Source of the DNA: Nematocida ironsii
Lineage: Eukaryota; Microsporidia
Assembly: GCA_001642415.1 (NCBI GenBank)
Contig: LTDK01000099.1
Span: forward strand, 28,568 to 92,567
Direction of reading: 5' to 3'
DNA: 64,000 bases
The notes below the pieces were generated by a model that saw only the letters and a program-made list of their open reading frames with translations, did no database searches and was not told the DNA's origin. Of the stretch, positions 18,864-29,400 are shown piece by piece (position 1 is the stretch's first letter; each line of letters starts with the position of its first letter). The translations under genes were made by a program, and so were the position numbers.

Positions 18864-20576
18864 TTAAAGCCTTCTGTTGTTTTTGTAGTTCTGAAGAACT
18901 TTAGAATTTACTAATTGCTTGTCAATTATTTTTGTCATTGTATTATCAACCAGTGGCTTGCACTCTGGACGCATGGCTAGCACATTTGTAGAAATAAGAG
19001 AAAAGACAAGAGCTACTTTTTTACAAGAAAATGGGTCTATATGTTTTAAGAATGACAAATTTATGTCTACACCTTTAGCAATTAAGTACTTATACACGTC
19101 AAGAACTGCTACTTTTTCTGTTCCCATTTCCATCCACTCACTTAGAATTACCTCTACATCTGACTCATTATGCTGGGAGGACTTTCCATTCTTTATGTCC
19201 TGCAGAAATTCAATTACAGTGCTGCTGTTAGGAAGTGGCTGAATCTTTTTTCCAACAATATCAAGGTCAATCGTATCATACATAAAGTATTTTGACACGT
19301 CTCTTTTTTTCTTATTTCCAAAGTTCTTGTCTAAAAACTCAACAATTTCTGGAATGTATTCTGTGCCCAGATTGTTTTCTTTTACAAATCCAAGCGCCAC
19401 CTCTTCATACTTATCTGTTTTGTCAAATGAGAGTGTATAGTTGGCCTCTCCTAGAGTAATTGTAATTGTATGGTCTTTCTTTTTCTTTTCCACTGTGCTT
19501 CCAAATAATTCCCACTCCCCGTCTTTTAGCTCATATACTTTATCATCAATTACTTTGTACTGCGGGCTGCTATTTGCATCCTCTGCTTGTTTTTGGACTG
19601 GCGGTGCAGTGTCTTGTGCTTTGTCGCTTCCCATCTTATTCTGTAACTCTTCTAGCTCTTTTTGGTACTGCGGATTGCCTTCCTTATCTGCAAAGACATA
19701 TACTCTCCCATCTGCGCCTAGTGCAAATATTCTGTCATTTTCTGACAGTGCATTCCAGCAAGAAAGAGTGGGCGCGGCTATACTGAAAAGGCTTTCTAGA
19801 GTCTTACTTAAGAGATAAACCATTCCCTCATCTGCAGACACAATGTAACCAGTGACATTTCCTGCTGTGTACTTATTTATTCTAAAGCTGGTATTATTTA
19901 GATCGACCTTATGAAGCACCCGGCCATTGTGCTCTGTAACAATGACTACCCCTGTGTTGGATACAGTGACATACCGATCGTTCTCCATACAGATGTCTCT
20001 AATGCAAGTAGCATGCAGTTTTATACCTTTAACCTGGGTATATCTTCCATTTACTTTTTTAATCGTGCATATAGACCCATCTATGCATCCAGCTATAATT
20101 GTATCTTCATTAGGGACTTTTTTAGCCGACCAGGCGACGCTTTCTATTCTTATTACTTCCGGAGACTGGTTTTCTTTAATCACACCAACTGAGCCATCCC
20201 AGGATGTGCTGATAATTCCCTCATCAAAGCTGTTTAATGAGCATACATTGTCTCCATGCACTTTACTTCTTCCTAGTAGCTTAAGAGTAATCTCTTTTTT
20301 CCCAGCACTGCCAGATTCTTCACTGTTTCCACCCATTTCTATTGCATACCTTACTATTTCTCCCGTCTGCAGTCCTGCATACAAAACTGCATTGTGTATG
20401 CATACAGAGTTTATAGGTGCACCAAGATTTTCTGACCCTCCAACACTTTCTAAATCAGGCAGTGAGGATATGTGCATAACCCGGTCTCTTCCCACAGTAT
20501 ACAGCCGGTTTTCGTAAATTACCCCGTCTTTTATATCTGAGGCATGAAGTTTCTTCAGAACTTGAATATACGCCAT
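18864..20576 (-). CDS. DOA1: DOA1/UFD3/PLAA, Cdc48 ubiquitin adaptor
   Basis: WD40-PFU-PUL protein that links ubiquitin to Cdc48/p97. A WD40 propeller covers about residues 1-310 (repeats such as RLYTVGRDRVMHISSLPDLE). The PFU domain is at about 375-415: ITITLGEANYTLSFD followed by ALGFVKENNLGTEYIPEIVE. A PUL-like helical C-terminus runs from about 440 to the end. Length 570 aa against 715 in yeast. The open frame extends to a GTG at 20687, but that would add a spurious hydrophobic leader and overlap the divergent DCP1 gene; the first ATG at 20576 opens directly at the propeller. Divergent from DCP1 across 36 bp. Confidence 0.88.
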   Translation of the reverse strand: MAYIQVLKKLHASDIKDGVIYENRLYTVGRDRVMHISSLPDLESVGGSENLGAPINSVCIHNAVLYAGLQTGEIVRYAIEMGGNSEESGSAGKKEITLKLLGRSKVHGDNVCSLNSFDEGIISTSWDGSVGVIKENQSPEVIRIESVAWSAKKVPNEDTIIAGCIDGSICTIKKVNGRYTQVKGIKLHATCIRDICMENDRYVTVSNTGVVIVTEHNGRVLHKVDLNNTSFRINKYTAGNVTGYIVSADEGMVYLLSKTLESLFSIAAPTLSCWNALSENDRIFALGADGRVYVFADKEGNPQYQKELEELQNKMGSDKAQDTAPPVQKQAEDANSSPQYKVIDDKVYELKDGEWELFGSTVEKKKKDHTITITLGEANYTLSFDKTDKYEEVALGFVKENNLGTEYIPEIVEFLDKNFGNKKKRDVSKYFMYDTIDLDIVGKKIQPLPNSSTVIEFLQDIKNGKSSQHNESDVEVILSEWMEMGTEKVAVLDVYKYLIAKGVDINLSFLKHIDPFSCKKVALVFSLISTNVLAMRPECKPLVDNTMTKIIDKQLVNSKVLQNYKNNRRL

Positions 20577-20612
20577 AACAAATAAAAAAAATCCAATTAA
20601 AACAAGGGAAGC

Positions 20613-21044
20613 ATGCACACGAAGAGACCTCCGACAAATGAAGTAACTAATAGAATGCTCAAAGGAAAGGACGCACAGTATAGTCACCTACTCCTAACAT
20701 CTATTAACGTTTTGGTCCTTAAATATGAGAACAAATGGATTAATACGTGCATAGAAGGAGCAATCCATTTGTATAAAAGAAAAGTAATTCCATCCACATG
20801 CATTCTGGTGCTAAATCGAAAGGCACCAGCAGATTTTCATCTTTTGATAGATAAAGCCGTGCACGGCATAGAGATTTTCGACCGGTTTATTATTATAAAA
20901 ATAGCCCACAAGAAGGAAATTGAAGTATTTGGGCTATGGTTTTATGACAAGCAGTCATGCGCACAGGCTGGTAGTATTTTAACAGACCAACTGGCTCTTT
21001 TAGAAAAGTCAAAGGAATTATTAAACAAGTGTAAAGGTGTATAA
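20613..21044 (+). CDS. DCP1: mRNA decapping activator DCP1
   Basis: EVH1-fold partner of the decapping enzyme Dcp2. Visible features: an N-terminal helix followed by strands, KWINTCIEGAIHLYKRKV, CILVLNRKAPADFHLLIDKA (matching the Dcp1 'LNR-x-x-P-x-D' block), and FGLWFYDKQSCAQ (the G-x-W-F-Y-D hallmark). Length 143 aa, about the core EVH1 domain alone. ATG at 20613; 36 bp from the divergent DOA1 start. Its 3' end lies 26 bp from the convergent Mei2-like gene. Confidence 0.85.
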   Translation: MHTKRPPTNEVTNRMLKGKDAQYSHLLLTSINVLVLKYENKWINTCIEGAIHLYKRKVIPSTCILVLNRKAPADFHLLIDKAVHGIEIFDRFIIIKIAHKKEIEVFGLWFYDKQSCAQAGSILTDQLALLEKSKELLNKCKGV

Positions 21045-21070
21045 ATACAACAAATAAAATCTTTTGACTA

Positions 21071-21904
21071 TTAGTGCAACTTCCATTCAGATGCAAGTAC
21101 TTCATCCCCTTTTTTGTTAAAAATTACTGGCCAGTATTCTTTGTCTGCTGCTAGAATATCACTTCTCCTGAATCTGCTTTGTAGCATGTGTAGGCCCTGT
21201 ATTCGGGCATATGCTATATCGCCTTTCTTTTCACTTTTGAAATTCTTCCACTTTCTTCCCTGTATTGCATCAAGAAATATTGGAATATACTTTGCCTCCC
21301 GGAAATTAATAAATGCATATCCATTGTTGCAGTTACTTTTAAAGTCCATCCGCAGATAGACAAAGTCAAATGCATTGTAACAAATAGATGTAAGTACCTC
21401 TATTAACTGCCTTATATTCAGCTTATTTGGTATGTTCTTTATCATGCAAGTAGTCCTTGTATCCTTACCAGAAATTATTTTCTCCACTGATATAAAATAT
21501 GGAGAATAAATGGGAAAGATAGGAATTAGGTAGACGTCCGGAAAGGAGTGCCCGTGTATATTCCCTAGAAATGACCTTTCCAAATTAAAAAGAGTCCCAA
21601 CCGGTGTGAATGGCCTATAGGGTATTGCACACGTACAGTGCTCTCTGGATACTTCTTCATCTGCATATATATAAGAGCTTTTACTGCACTCATTACTTAT
21701 TAACATATATTTTATTCCGTCAACGTATTTAAACCCTTTAAATAATGACTTGACATCTGAAACACCCATTTCTTCTGATAAAATACCCCTCCCACAAATA
21801 TAACAAGAGTTAAATGGGATAAGGCCCACTTTAGTTTTTTCCCTGAGTACATGTCTCTTCCCTGACAAGATCTGTCCTGTCCTGATTTGTCCTGTATTTT
21901 TCAT
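21071..21904 (-). CDS. Mei2-type RNA-binding protein (C-terminal RRM_2)
   Basis: A 277-aa protein whose C-terminal part carries the Mei2-specific RRM: TTCMIKNIPNKLNIRQLIEV (about residues 131-150), then DFVYLRMDFKSNCNNGYAFI and FRRSDILAADKEYWPVIF. The IKNIPN and CNNGYAFINF blocks correspond to RNP2 and RNP1. Mei2 drives meiotic entry in fission yeast by RNA binding; a role in sporulation or meiosis here is inferred. The N-terminus has a CYICGRG motif but only one Cys pair, so a zinc site is uncertain. Converges on DCP1 with a 26-bp gap. Confidence 0.85.
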   Translation of the reverse strand: MKNTGQIRTGQILSGKRHVLREKTKVGLIPFNSCYICGRGILSEEMGVSDVKSLFKGFKYVDGIKYMLISNECSKSSYIYADEEVSREHCTCAIPYRPFTPVGTLFNLERSFLGNIHGHSFPDVYLIPIFPIYSPYFISVEKIISGKDTRTTCMIKNIPNKLNIRQLIEVLTSICYNAFDFVYLRMDFKSNCNNGYAFINFREAKYIPIFLDAIQGRKWKNFKSEKKGDIAYARIQGLHMLQSRFRRSDILAADKEYWPVIFNKKGDEVLASEWKLH

Positions 21905-22379
21905 TCTTTTCTGAATTCTTTCTTCTTTTATATTCCTGTGGTAACTCTATCTTATTACTTTTTTTAAGAAAAGATCTTTATATATTTTATTTAAATCCTT
22001 ATTTTATTAATATACTTTTATTTTACTACCCGTAAATTTTTATAATAATGAATAATTCGTATTATTTGAAATTAGAGCTAAACATAAATATACATTTATT
22101 TGTTTATTCATTTATACCTGTATTTACTGTAGTAATTTATAATAATTATATTCATAATTTTATGATATATGTGTAGTAAGCTTTAAGTACTTTTATTATC
22201 TATATAAATAATAAAGCATTAGTAAGTATAAGCGTATAATACATAAACCCATTTGTAAATTATCTTCAGTATATTACAGTGCGTATCCAGAATGTTCTGA
22301 TAATTCAAAATACCAGAAATTATTCATGCAGTATTATTTCTATTTTTAGTGTATTAAGCTATGATTGTATAGCTAGGAA
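21905..22379. other. A+T-rich intergenic region
   Basis: About 475 bp lying upstream of the Mei2-like gene and downstream of TFB4. It holds one 42-codon hydrophobic frame at 22048 (plus) that I do not accept, and a lone CCCGTAAA. No RNA gene seen. Confidence 0.5.
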
Positions 22380-23012
22380 TTAAAAGACGAATCTTGTCTT
22401 ACAATGCTTACATAAAGGAACAAATTTACAGTAAAGACCAAGGCAGATTGGACAGAGATATCCTGTCTGTATTTCTTTATTGTGGCATATGCAGAATCTG
22501 TGGACATTCTTTCTGCTGATACGGCCAAAGTCTATGGAAAGCATTCCCATTAAGTACTCAAATAAAGACTCTCCTGAGGATATGCAGAATACTGGTCTTT
22601 TTAGAACATCTGATACTTGTGATACAAACCCATCATTTGGTATTATACAGTCTACGTGTATGTTTAATTTTCTTGCTGTAAATGCGCATTTTATGAAGTT
22701 GAGTGAGGCATTGCCTGAGGAAAAGAAAAGTATTTTACTTTTATCTCTTTTTTCCTTTTGAATCAGTAGAAGAGCATAGCCAAGGTCTCTGCACTGGCCG
22801 GTGGATGGTGTGCCATTGAAACCCAGCAGTATTTTGTCTGTGAGGTTCTCTTCTAAATCCACATCAGAATCAAATAAGATAGAAAGTTTATTAACTATCT
22901 TTAGCCTATTATTATGGCCTGTGCGTAGATACATTATAAGAAAAACAAGCAGGTCATTCATTGACTCTGCGCTCATTGGGAACTGGCTGGAAACCACAAG
23001 AACCAAGAGCAT
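22380..23012 (-). CDS. TFB4: TFIIH core subunit Tfb4 (p34/GTF2H3)
   Basis: Structural subunit of TFIIH, in transcription initiation and nucleotide excision repair. A von Willebrand A-like domain is visible: MLLVLVVSSQF at the start, QCRDLGYALLLIQ, KSKILFFSSG, HVDCIIPNDG, and ending with LFEYLMGML. The C-terminal zinc region is typical of Tfb4: CICHNKEIQTGYLCPICLGL followed by CKFVPLCKHCKTRF. Length 210 aa, against 338 in yeast. ATG at 23012 is the first in frame and is close to the expected beginning of the first vWA strand, so the N-terminus is minimal. Confidence 0.88.
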   Translation of the reverse strand: MLLVLVVSSQFPMSAESMNDLLVFLIMYLRTGHNNRLKIVNKLSILFDSDVDLEENLTDKILLGFNGTPSTGQCRDLGYALLLIQKEKRDKSKILFFSSGNASLNFIKCAFTARKLNIHVDCIIPNDGFVSQVSDVLKRPVFCISSGESLFEYLMGMLSIDFGRISRKNVHRFCICHNKEIQTGYLCPICLGLYCKFVPLCKHCKTRFVF

Positions 23013-23492
23013 AAAAATAAATTTGCAAATTGTTCTGTTGCTGTATATGTGTCTGCATTAAAGCAGTAGAACAAAGCAGAATCCAAATGAGGTATCAGAA
23101 AGATAGAATAGTTCATATATTAAGTAGAATATACTCCATCGGAATAGATATGATCACATATTCAATTTATGATGGGATGGAAGTATTTCTGTCATAATTT
23201 CACATTACATGGATCAATTTGTTAGTGGATATGGATTATAATCATAGAGATAGACAGATGTAATATTACATATATCAAATATAAAGTAATTATTATAGAT
23301 CACTTTCTGTATATTTATGAATTTATGGAATGATTTCAGTAATTATAGACAGTGTCTTATATGTCCGTGTATAAATATTGTGCAGACAGTGTAATATAAA
23401 TATAAAATATGAGTTTATGTACTTTCTGAGTATGCGTAAAATTACTATTACTAGAAAGAAACAGTTAGATATAATAGAAGCTAATTTATTAT
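23013..23492. other. A+T-rich intergenic region
   Basis: About 480 bp between TFB4 and the 3' end of the HECT ligase gene, both minus strand. No reading frame, RNA gene or copy of the recurrent 11-mer was found. Confidence 0.5.
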
Positions 23493-26400
23493 TTATGCAA
23501 ATCCAAACCCACTAGTACACTCTTCTAGTGAGAAAAGAAGAGCTTTAACTAATTGCTCATATGAGTCATACTCTGGTAGATCTAGTTGGTTGAAACATGT
23601 GTGTGCAGTTGGCAGTCTGGATGATCCGCCGGATGCTTTGTGTATCTGGAATTTCTGGTTTCCGTTTTGGCACCGCAGGCCTGCAAATCCCTCAAGAGGT
23701 AGCTTAGAAGTTCCTGTGGCAAATTGCAGGAGTTTGGCTCTCTCTTCCATGCTGAAATTACGCACTGCTCGCCAGTACCAACGAATAACTTGAGAGTCTG
23801 AAGTGTACCCAAAGTATATAGTATTGTTGCGCCAGTCATCCACGTCAATTTCTGGGAGACCGCTGATTAGAAGCTCAAGTTCTTTCTCATTGAACATCTT
23901 TAGCATATCTACGTCTAGGATTTCAAAGAATCCTTCTGCAAATGCGGACAACTGCCTTTCAATCACTCGGACAAGTTTGAACCTGCACACAAGCTCTACA
24001 TACTCTCGCTTATTTTCATTTGTTACTGCAATGTTCCTTCCATTCTCCTTCAAGTCAATTATTTCGGTAATTCCAAATCGGTCTTGCTCTATCGAAAAAG
24101 TCATATCCAGAACATTCTCAATGTCATTTTCAAGAATCCATACAAGAGATCGGTGGAACTCTGGATCTAGTGCTTCAACATCAGTGAGGTCAACAGGAAT
24201 ACTTAGCACACGCTTGTAGAAGGCCCGCGTAAAGTGACAGTCAACTGTCATTTCATCATACACAGCCTTTCCAATAATACGCCCAATAAATTTGAAGTAT
24301 ACAAGATGCTCTGGATTTATGTGGCTTATGTGGTTTGGCTGGTATGAAGAGCCTATAGGAGTGAAAAGTGCATAGTTTGCATTGAACATCTCTTTACTCA
24401 GCTCAGAGTACCACTCTCGTGTAAGGCCGCCTGCATCAACACCTTCCTCTCCTGCAAACTTAATGTTGAACTTTGCATTTCTTACTTGCTCTCCATTCAG
24501 CCGCATTAGCTGATGGAAAGTATCCTCAAACACTGCTCCTCTCTGCACCATAAGCGAAATAGTTGGCCGTAGCTGCACATCTTCCCGTATTTTTTTGTAG
24601 AAGTATATACGCTTGTTGTCAAAGTCTAATATTTTCTTCTGAAGACCTGCAAACGCATGGAATAATAGATCTGGGTCTGCTTGAATAAATGTATTAATAA
24701 GGTCTTTCTCCTTCTCTACCACGCTATAGTATATGGATGAGTCGCTATTTGGTATCTCTGAGAACTCATTTATATTTTCATTTCTTCCTATATACATCTG
24801 TATCGTATGCACAATGACAAATGCCTTAAATAAAGGAAGAATTGACGATGCATACAATGATTCCTTCTCCTTAGGCAGGATAATATTAAAATAGTACTCC
24901 CAGAACGGCATTTCTCTAAGTTCCATAAGACTATCCAGATACGTCTCTGTTATTCCCATGATATTTACTAAACTCAGCATTCTAACAAGCTTTATAATAC
25001 CCTTATGGTGCGTATGGCTGTTAAATTCGGCTTTTTTATCCAGACACTCCTCCAGGCTTTTTTTACTTCCTCCCATTAAATAGAGAAGATACATAGGCCT
25101 ATAGAACCGGTCTGTTTTTTTAATAAACTCACAGAAATGCTTAAAAGTATCATCTGTCATGTCATACTCCAAAAAGCCTATGTACTTGCGCACTTCAATG
25201 TTTTCTGGCTCTGCTACTTTATCATTATTGAAACAGTCACCCACAGTGCTCAAAAGCTTAACGCTCTCTGAAATAGTCCTCTTGTTAGTAGCTTGAAGTA
25301 TCTTATTTATCAGCTCAGTGTTGTAGCTGAAAACAGTTGTAAAGTCAGACGACTTGGTGCACAGATATGTTAATGCTTCAAATCCTCTCTTTGTAATTAC
25401 TTCTGGCGCGATTACTTCATTGTTTCCAGATGAGCCAGCGCTTGCATTTACAGTTGAGCTACCTGCACCAGCTGAGCTGCTAGCCCCTTCCACCACAGCC
25501 TGATAAATTGAGTTAACCAGAGTCTCCACTGAAAATATCCGCACTTCTTTATTTGCAGATATATTATGGATTATTCGATAAAGGTTTCTTCGGTTTCCGC
25601 ACTGTAGGACCATGTGAATAAGCCCGAAAACAATATCAATAGGGACAGAGGCTGCTGCCTCTCTCTCAGCAATAAATGGCATCTCCTGTGGCTTCTTTTT
25701 CTTCTCCTCTCTGCGTGGCACAATTTCTCCTGCAAATGTTTCCATATACCGAGCCTCATGCTCCTCAAACACACTTCGCACCTCCTCTCTAAGTCTGTTC
25801 AAAAAGTGCAGACTTATTGCGCGGTACTCTGTGCTTGACGAGATTCTGTCCTGGTAGAAGTTTTCAACCGTGTCTTCTAGAATAGAAGACGGCAGATTAT
25901 TTAAAACCTCCACATCCAACTCGGGAATTTCTCCATTTTCATCACCAATGGCTATTTCTTCTCCAGTTGCAAAGCTTTCTTCGTCATCATACTCTTCATC
26001 ATCCGATCCATTTCCATCATAGTCATACTGCGACTCGTCATCATACTCGTCTACGCCCTCATCAATCTCTTCTGGACCCTCATCGTCTAAATGCGCATCT
26101 GGGTCTGTAGGGTCGATTGCATAGTCGTTTAGCTCTTCATCATCATTCTCTTCCTCTCGTCGCATAAGATACTGATGCCTGCGGTATGATCCCTCCTCGC
26201 TGTCAAAAGTCTCTTCATCTGTAGAAGAAGGCTCTTTCTCCTGAAGATTTGAAATAATGCTGCCTTCAAGTATTTTTTGCACAAAAGGCATTCTTTCATC
26301 TGCATTGAATATCTCCATTTCCTTTCCTATCAGCTTAGATATAGGAAGTATGCAGAGTGACTTTAGGAACTCATTCTTCTCTGACTGCTCAGATGAGGAC

Positions 26401-29400
26401 TGCTCCTCATCCATGCCCTCTTCCTCACTTGACGATTCTTCATCTGACATAAGATACTCCCCATAGTTATTTGACTCTGCTGTGTATACAGTCAGCGAAT
26501 CCTCACTGCATAATTCCCCTACTTCCTGTGAGTTCTCCTCTGTGTCATCATACACTACCTGATCACTATCCATTGTCTCATCTGTGTCAAAGTCTTCCAT
26601 GTACCCTTCATCAATGTCTTCAAAGTAAACCTCTTCTTCTGACTGCGTAACCTCTTCATAAAACGCTTCTTTCTCATCAACTGCTAAAATACGCGTGATA
26701 TACTCCATTGGCTTGGTAAGTATCTCCATGATAGATCCGTAGTCCTTTCTTCTGTTGTCTATCTGCATGGTGCTTCTGATCATAACCTCTAAACAGTTCA
26801 TCTCTTTCACAAGTGCCGTGTTCTCGTCAAATGTGTTCTTACTGAATCGCATCGTAAGAATCTCCTGTATGAGCTCAGAGAAAATAACCGTTGCATTAAT
26901 AGACGTAGGAAGCAGCTCCAAAACCTTCTCCAGAATGTATTTCTTGACCTCTACATACGTCGTATGGTTGAATATAAGCATAATAAAGTGACCCGACCAG
27001 TACGCGAGGGTTTTGTCTTCCTGCTGGAATGCACTCGGCTTCAGTGATTTAGAGTACGCCGCATGGTTCTCCAAGAAGTACATAAAGAATGAATAGTCCT
27101 CGGGCACAAGTGTTGAAATAAGCTGCGGGAAAGAAACTACTAAGAGACAGAGCGAGTGAATTCGCACTATCTGCTCCATCTTGCCAGTTGCCCTGTGCAC
27201 GAATAGTGTTCTAAAAAGCTCTGCATTTAGCCCTGAATATATCTTTATCTGCTTTGTGAATAGCCCATCTGAAAGAGTCTCCAGTACTGCCTCTGATATC
27301 TGCCCACTCTCAGTGGGGTTTGCTGACTCATCTGGCAGCTTGTGCCGAATCTCCTCCCATCCAGCACTAATGCACTCAAAGTTACTTGAAAGATACTCCA
27401 AGAAGGATGAGATTGAGTAGAACAACGCATTCCGTAGATTGCTGCACACAGTATGAACAGTGTACATCCGGCTTTTCCCCAAATGCTTGTTCTTTATAAT
27501 GGTGTCCACTGCCTCCTTCGCCGCCTCTTTGCTTTCTATTACCCTTCTTATCAGAAGGTTGGCTAGAATAACCAAGCCTTCTTTCTGCTCTGCTGTTTCT
27601 ACTATTGCATATATCCGATTCAAATGAATAATTGGGTCTTCTATTGTTATTGCAAGATTATACTCTATTTTTAGCTTAACAATCGCAAGAATAACTATTC
27701 CCTGCGCCTCTACAACCGCTGGGCACGTACTCTCGGCGAAAACAATGTTTCCTATGAATCTAGAAAGAACTGTTGTTTTCTTCAGTGTGTCCCGCATTGC
27801 CACAAAAACCAGTCCAACTGCATAAAGTTTCAAAAAAGCCGGGTCTGTAGATGCCCCCACCTGCTTGGTCATCTTTGGAATAAAAGAGACCAAATGCGAA
27901 AACACCCGACTCTCCTTAATTGCTGCATACTGCAGAAGACCAAAACAGTTCTTGTTGTATACTTGCTTGAACGTTTTTTTGTTCTTCACAAGAATAGTGA
28001 AAATGTCCGATTTCAGAACAGCCTCTGTCTCCTCCTTTGGAAGGTTTAAAAACACAGAAATGAAAAATGACCCAAGAATGTTCCTTCTCTTATACTCAGC
28101 CGAACCTTCGTTCTCCCTATCCATCTCTTTTGTAATTTGCTTCCTAAGAGTAACAAAAAATGCAGTTTTTACTATATTCAGCAGATGCTCTATACTACTC
28201 TTGTCTATATAGTCCATTAGAAGCTCTACTATTATAAGCACATGCTCCTCAATTTCACACACCTTCTTCTTGGGCTCTTTCACTGGAACAAAGAGATTTT
28301 TAATGCCTCGAACATATATAGAAAGCACCTCAAGTATGGATGAAACCACCTTCTTGTGCGCATCCATGGTTATTTTCTCGTCCTTCAGCATAGAAACCGA
28401 ATTCTTTGCGTGCTCCATAAGGGTCTCGCTCAGATTAATGCCCATAAGATACTCCTGCGTTACAACAAATTCATTCTTCTGTGGGTATTGCTGTGGGCTT
28501 TTGTCCACCATAATATAGTTCTTCAGCCCATGCATCCGCTGTGTATAGTATAAATGGTCTATCTGCTCTGTCTTGCTCAATAAGTCCTCAACTAGCAGCC
28601 CGAAAATCTTTAAATACTCCTTAGCGTTGGTTTTACTGTACCTGTACACAGTCTTCAGTATCCCCATGGTAAACGAATAGTACAGATTAGTCAGACTTTC
28701 ATTCTTTGCTACACTCACCAGGGCAGTGTCCTTCTTCAAATTGTCAAAGTACTGGCTAATCCTCTTAACAATCTGTAGGAACCCCTTGGACGTGCAGTGC
28801 TTAATAAACTCTTCGCATGTCTCTTCATTTTTGAATATAAGATAGTTCACTATCAGCAGAATTCTTTTGATTTTCTCTATGTTCTCTAGGGTGACCTTGT
28901 TTTTCATGACTCTATCAATAACCTTCGCAATGTATGAAATAACATACGTCTGATCCTCATCAAATACCTCCATTAGTATGTTCATCACATCAGTGTATAG
29001 CTCTGTTTCTGTAGGAATCTCTATCAGCATAAGCATGCTTATTATTCTGTTGTTCAACAGCCCTTTGTCTGTAATTAGCTGGTTGTTGGTTGTCTTTCTG
29101 TACACTGCTCGGTGCATCATTCGGAATAGGTTCCCAAGCAGAAGCCGCATGAGCTCTGGGTCAGTGTTCGGTATCATGCTTTCCAGATTTTTCATTGTGT
29201 TGTATATCTTCTCTTTGACCGTCAGTGAAATAATCGGATAATGCCGCACAAGATTCTCCAGGAATATACCGTACGCACGGCCTATGTCATACATCAGAAT
29301 AATATTGCTCAAATTTACTATTTCAAAGCTCTCAAATATCCTGTCCAAGATATTCTCTTCATCTATTTTTTTGATTAGCTCTGAGTTTAAAAAGAATGCC

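Noticed and set aside
20577..20687. N-terminal extension of DOA1 with a hydrophobic leader
   Set aside because: Begins at GTG, overlaps the divergent DCP1 start, and would place a cytosolic Cdc48 adaptor in the membrane.
22048..22176. 42-codon hydrophobic frame after a CCCGTAAA word
   Set aside because: Ile/Tyr/Asn-rich translation matches the local A+T composition; nothing supports coding.
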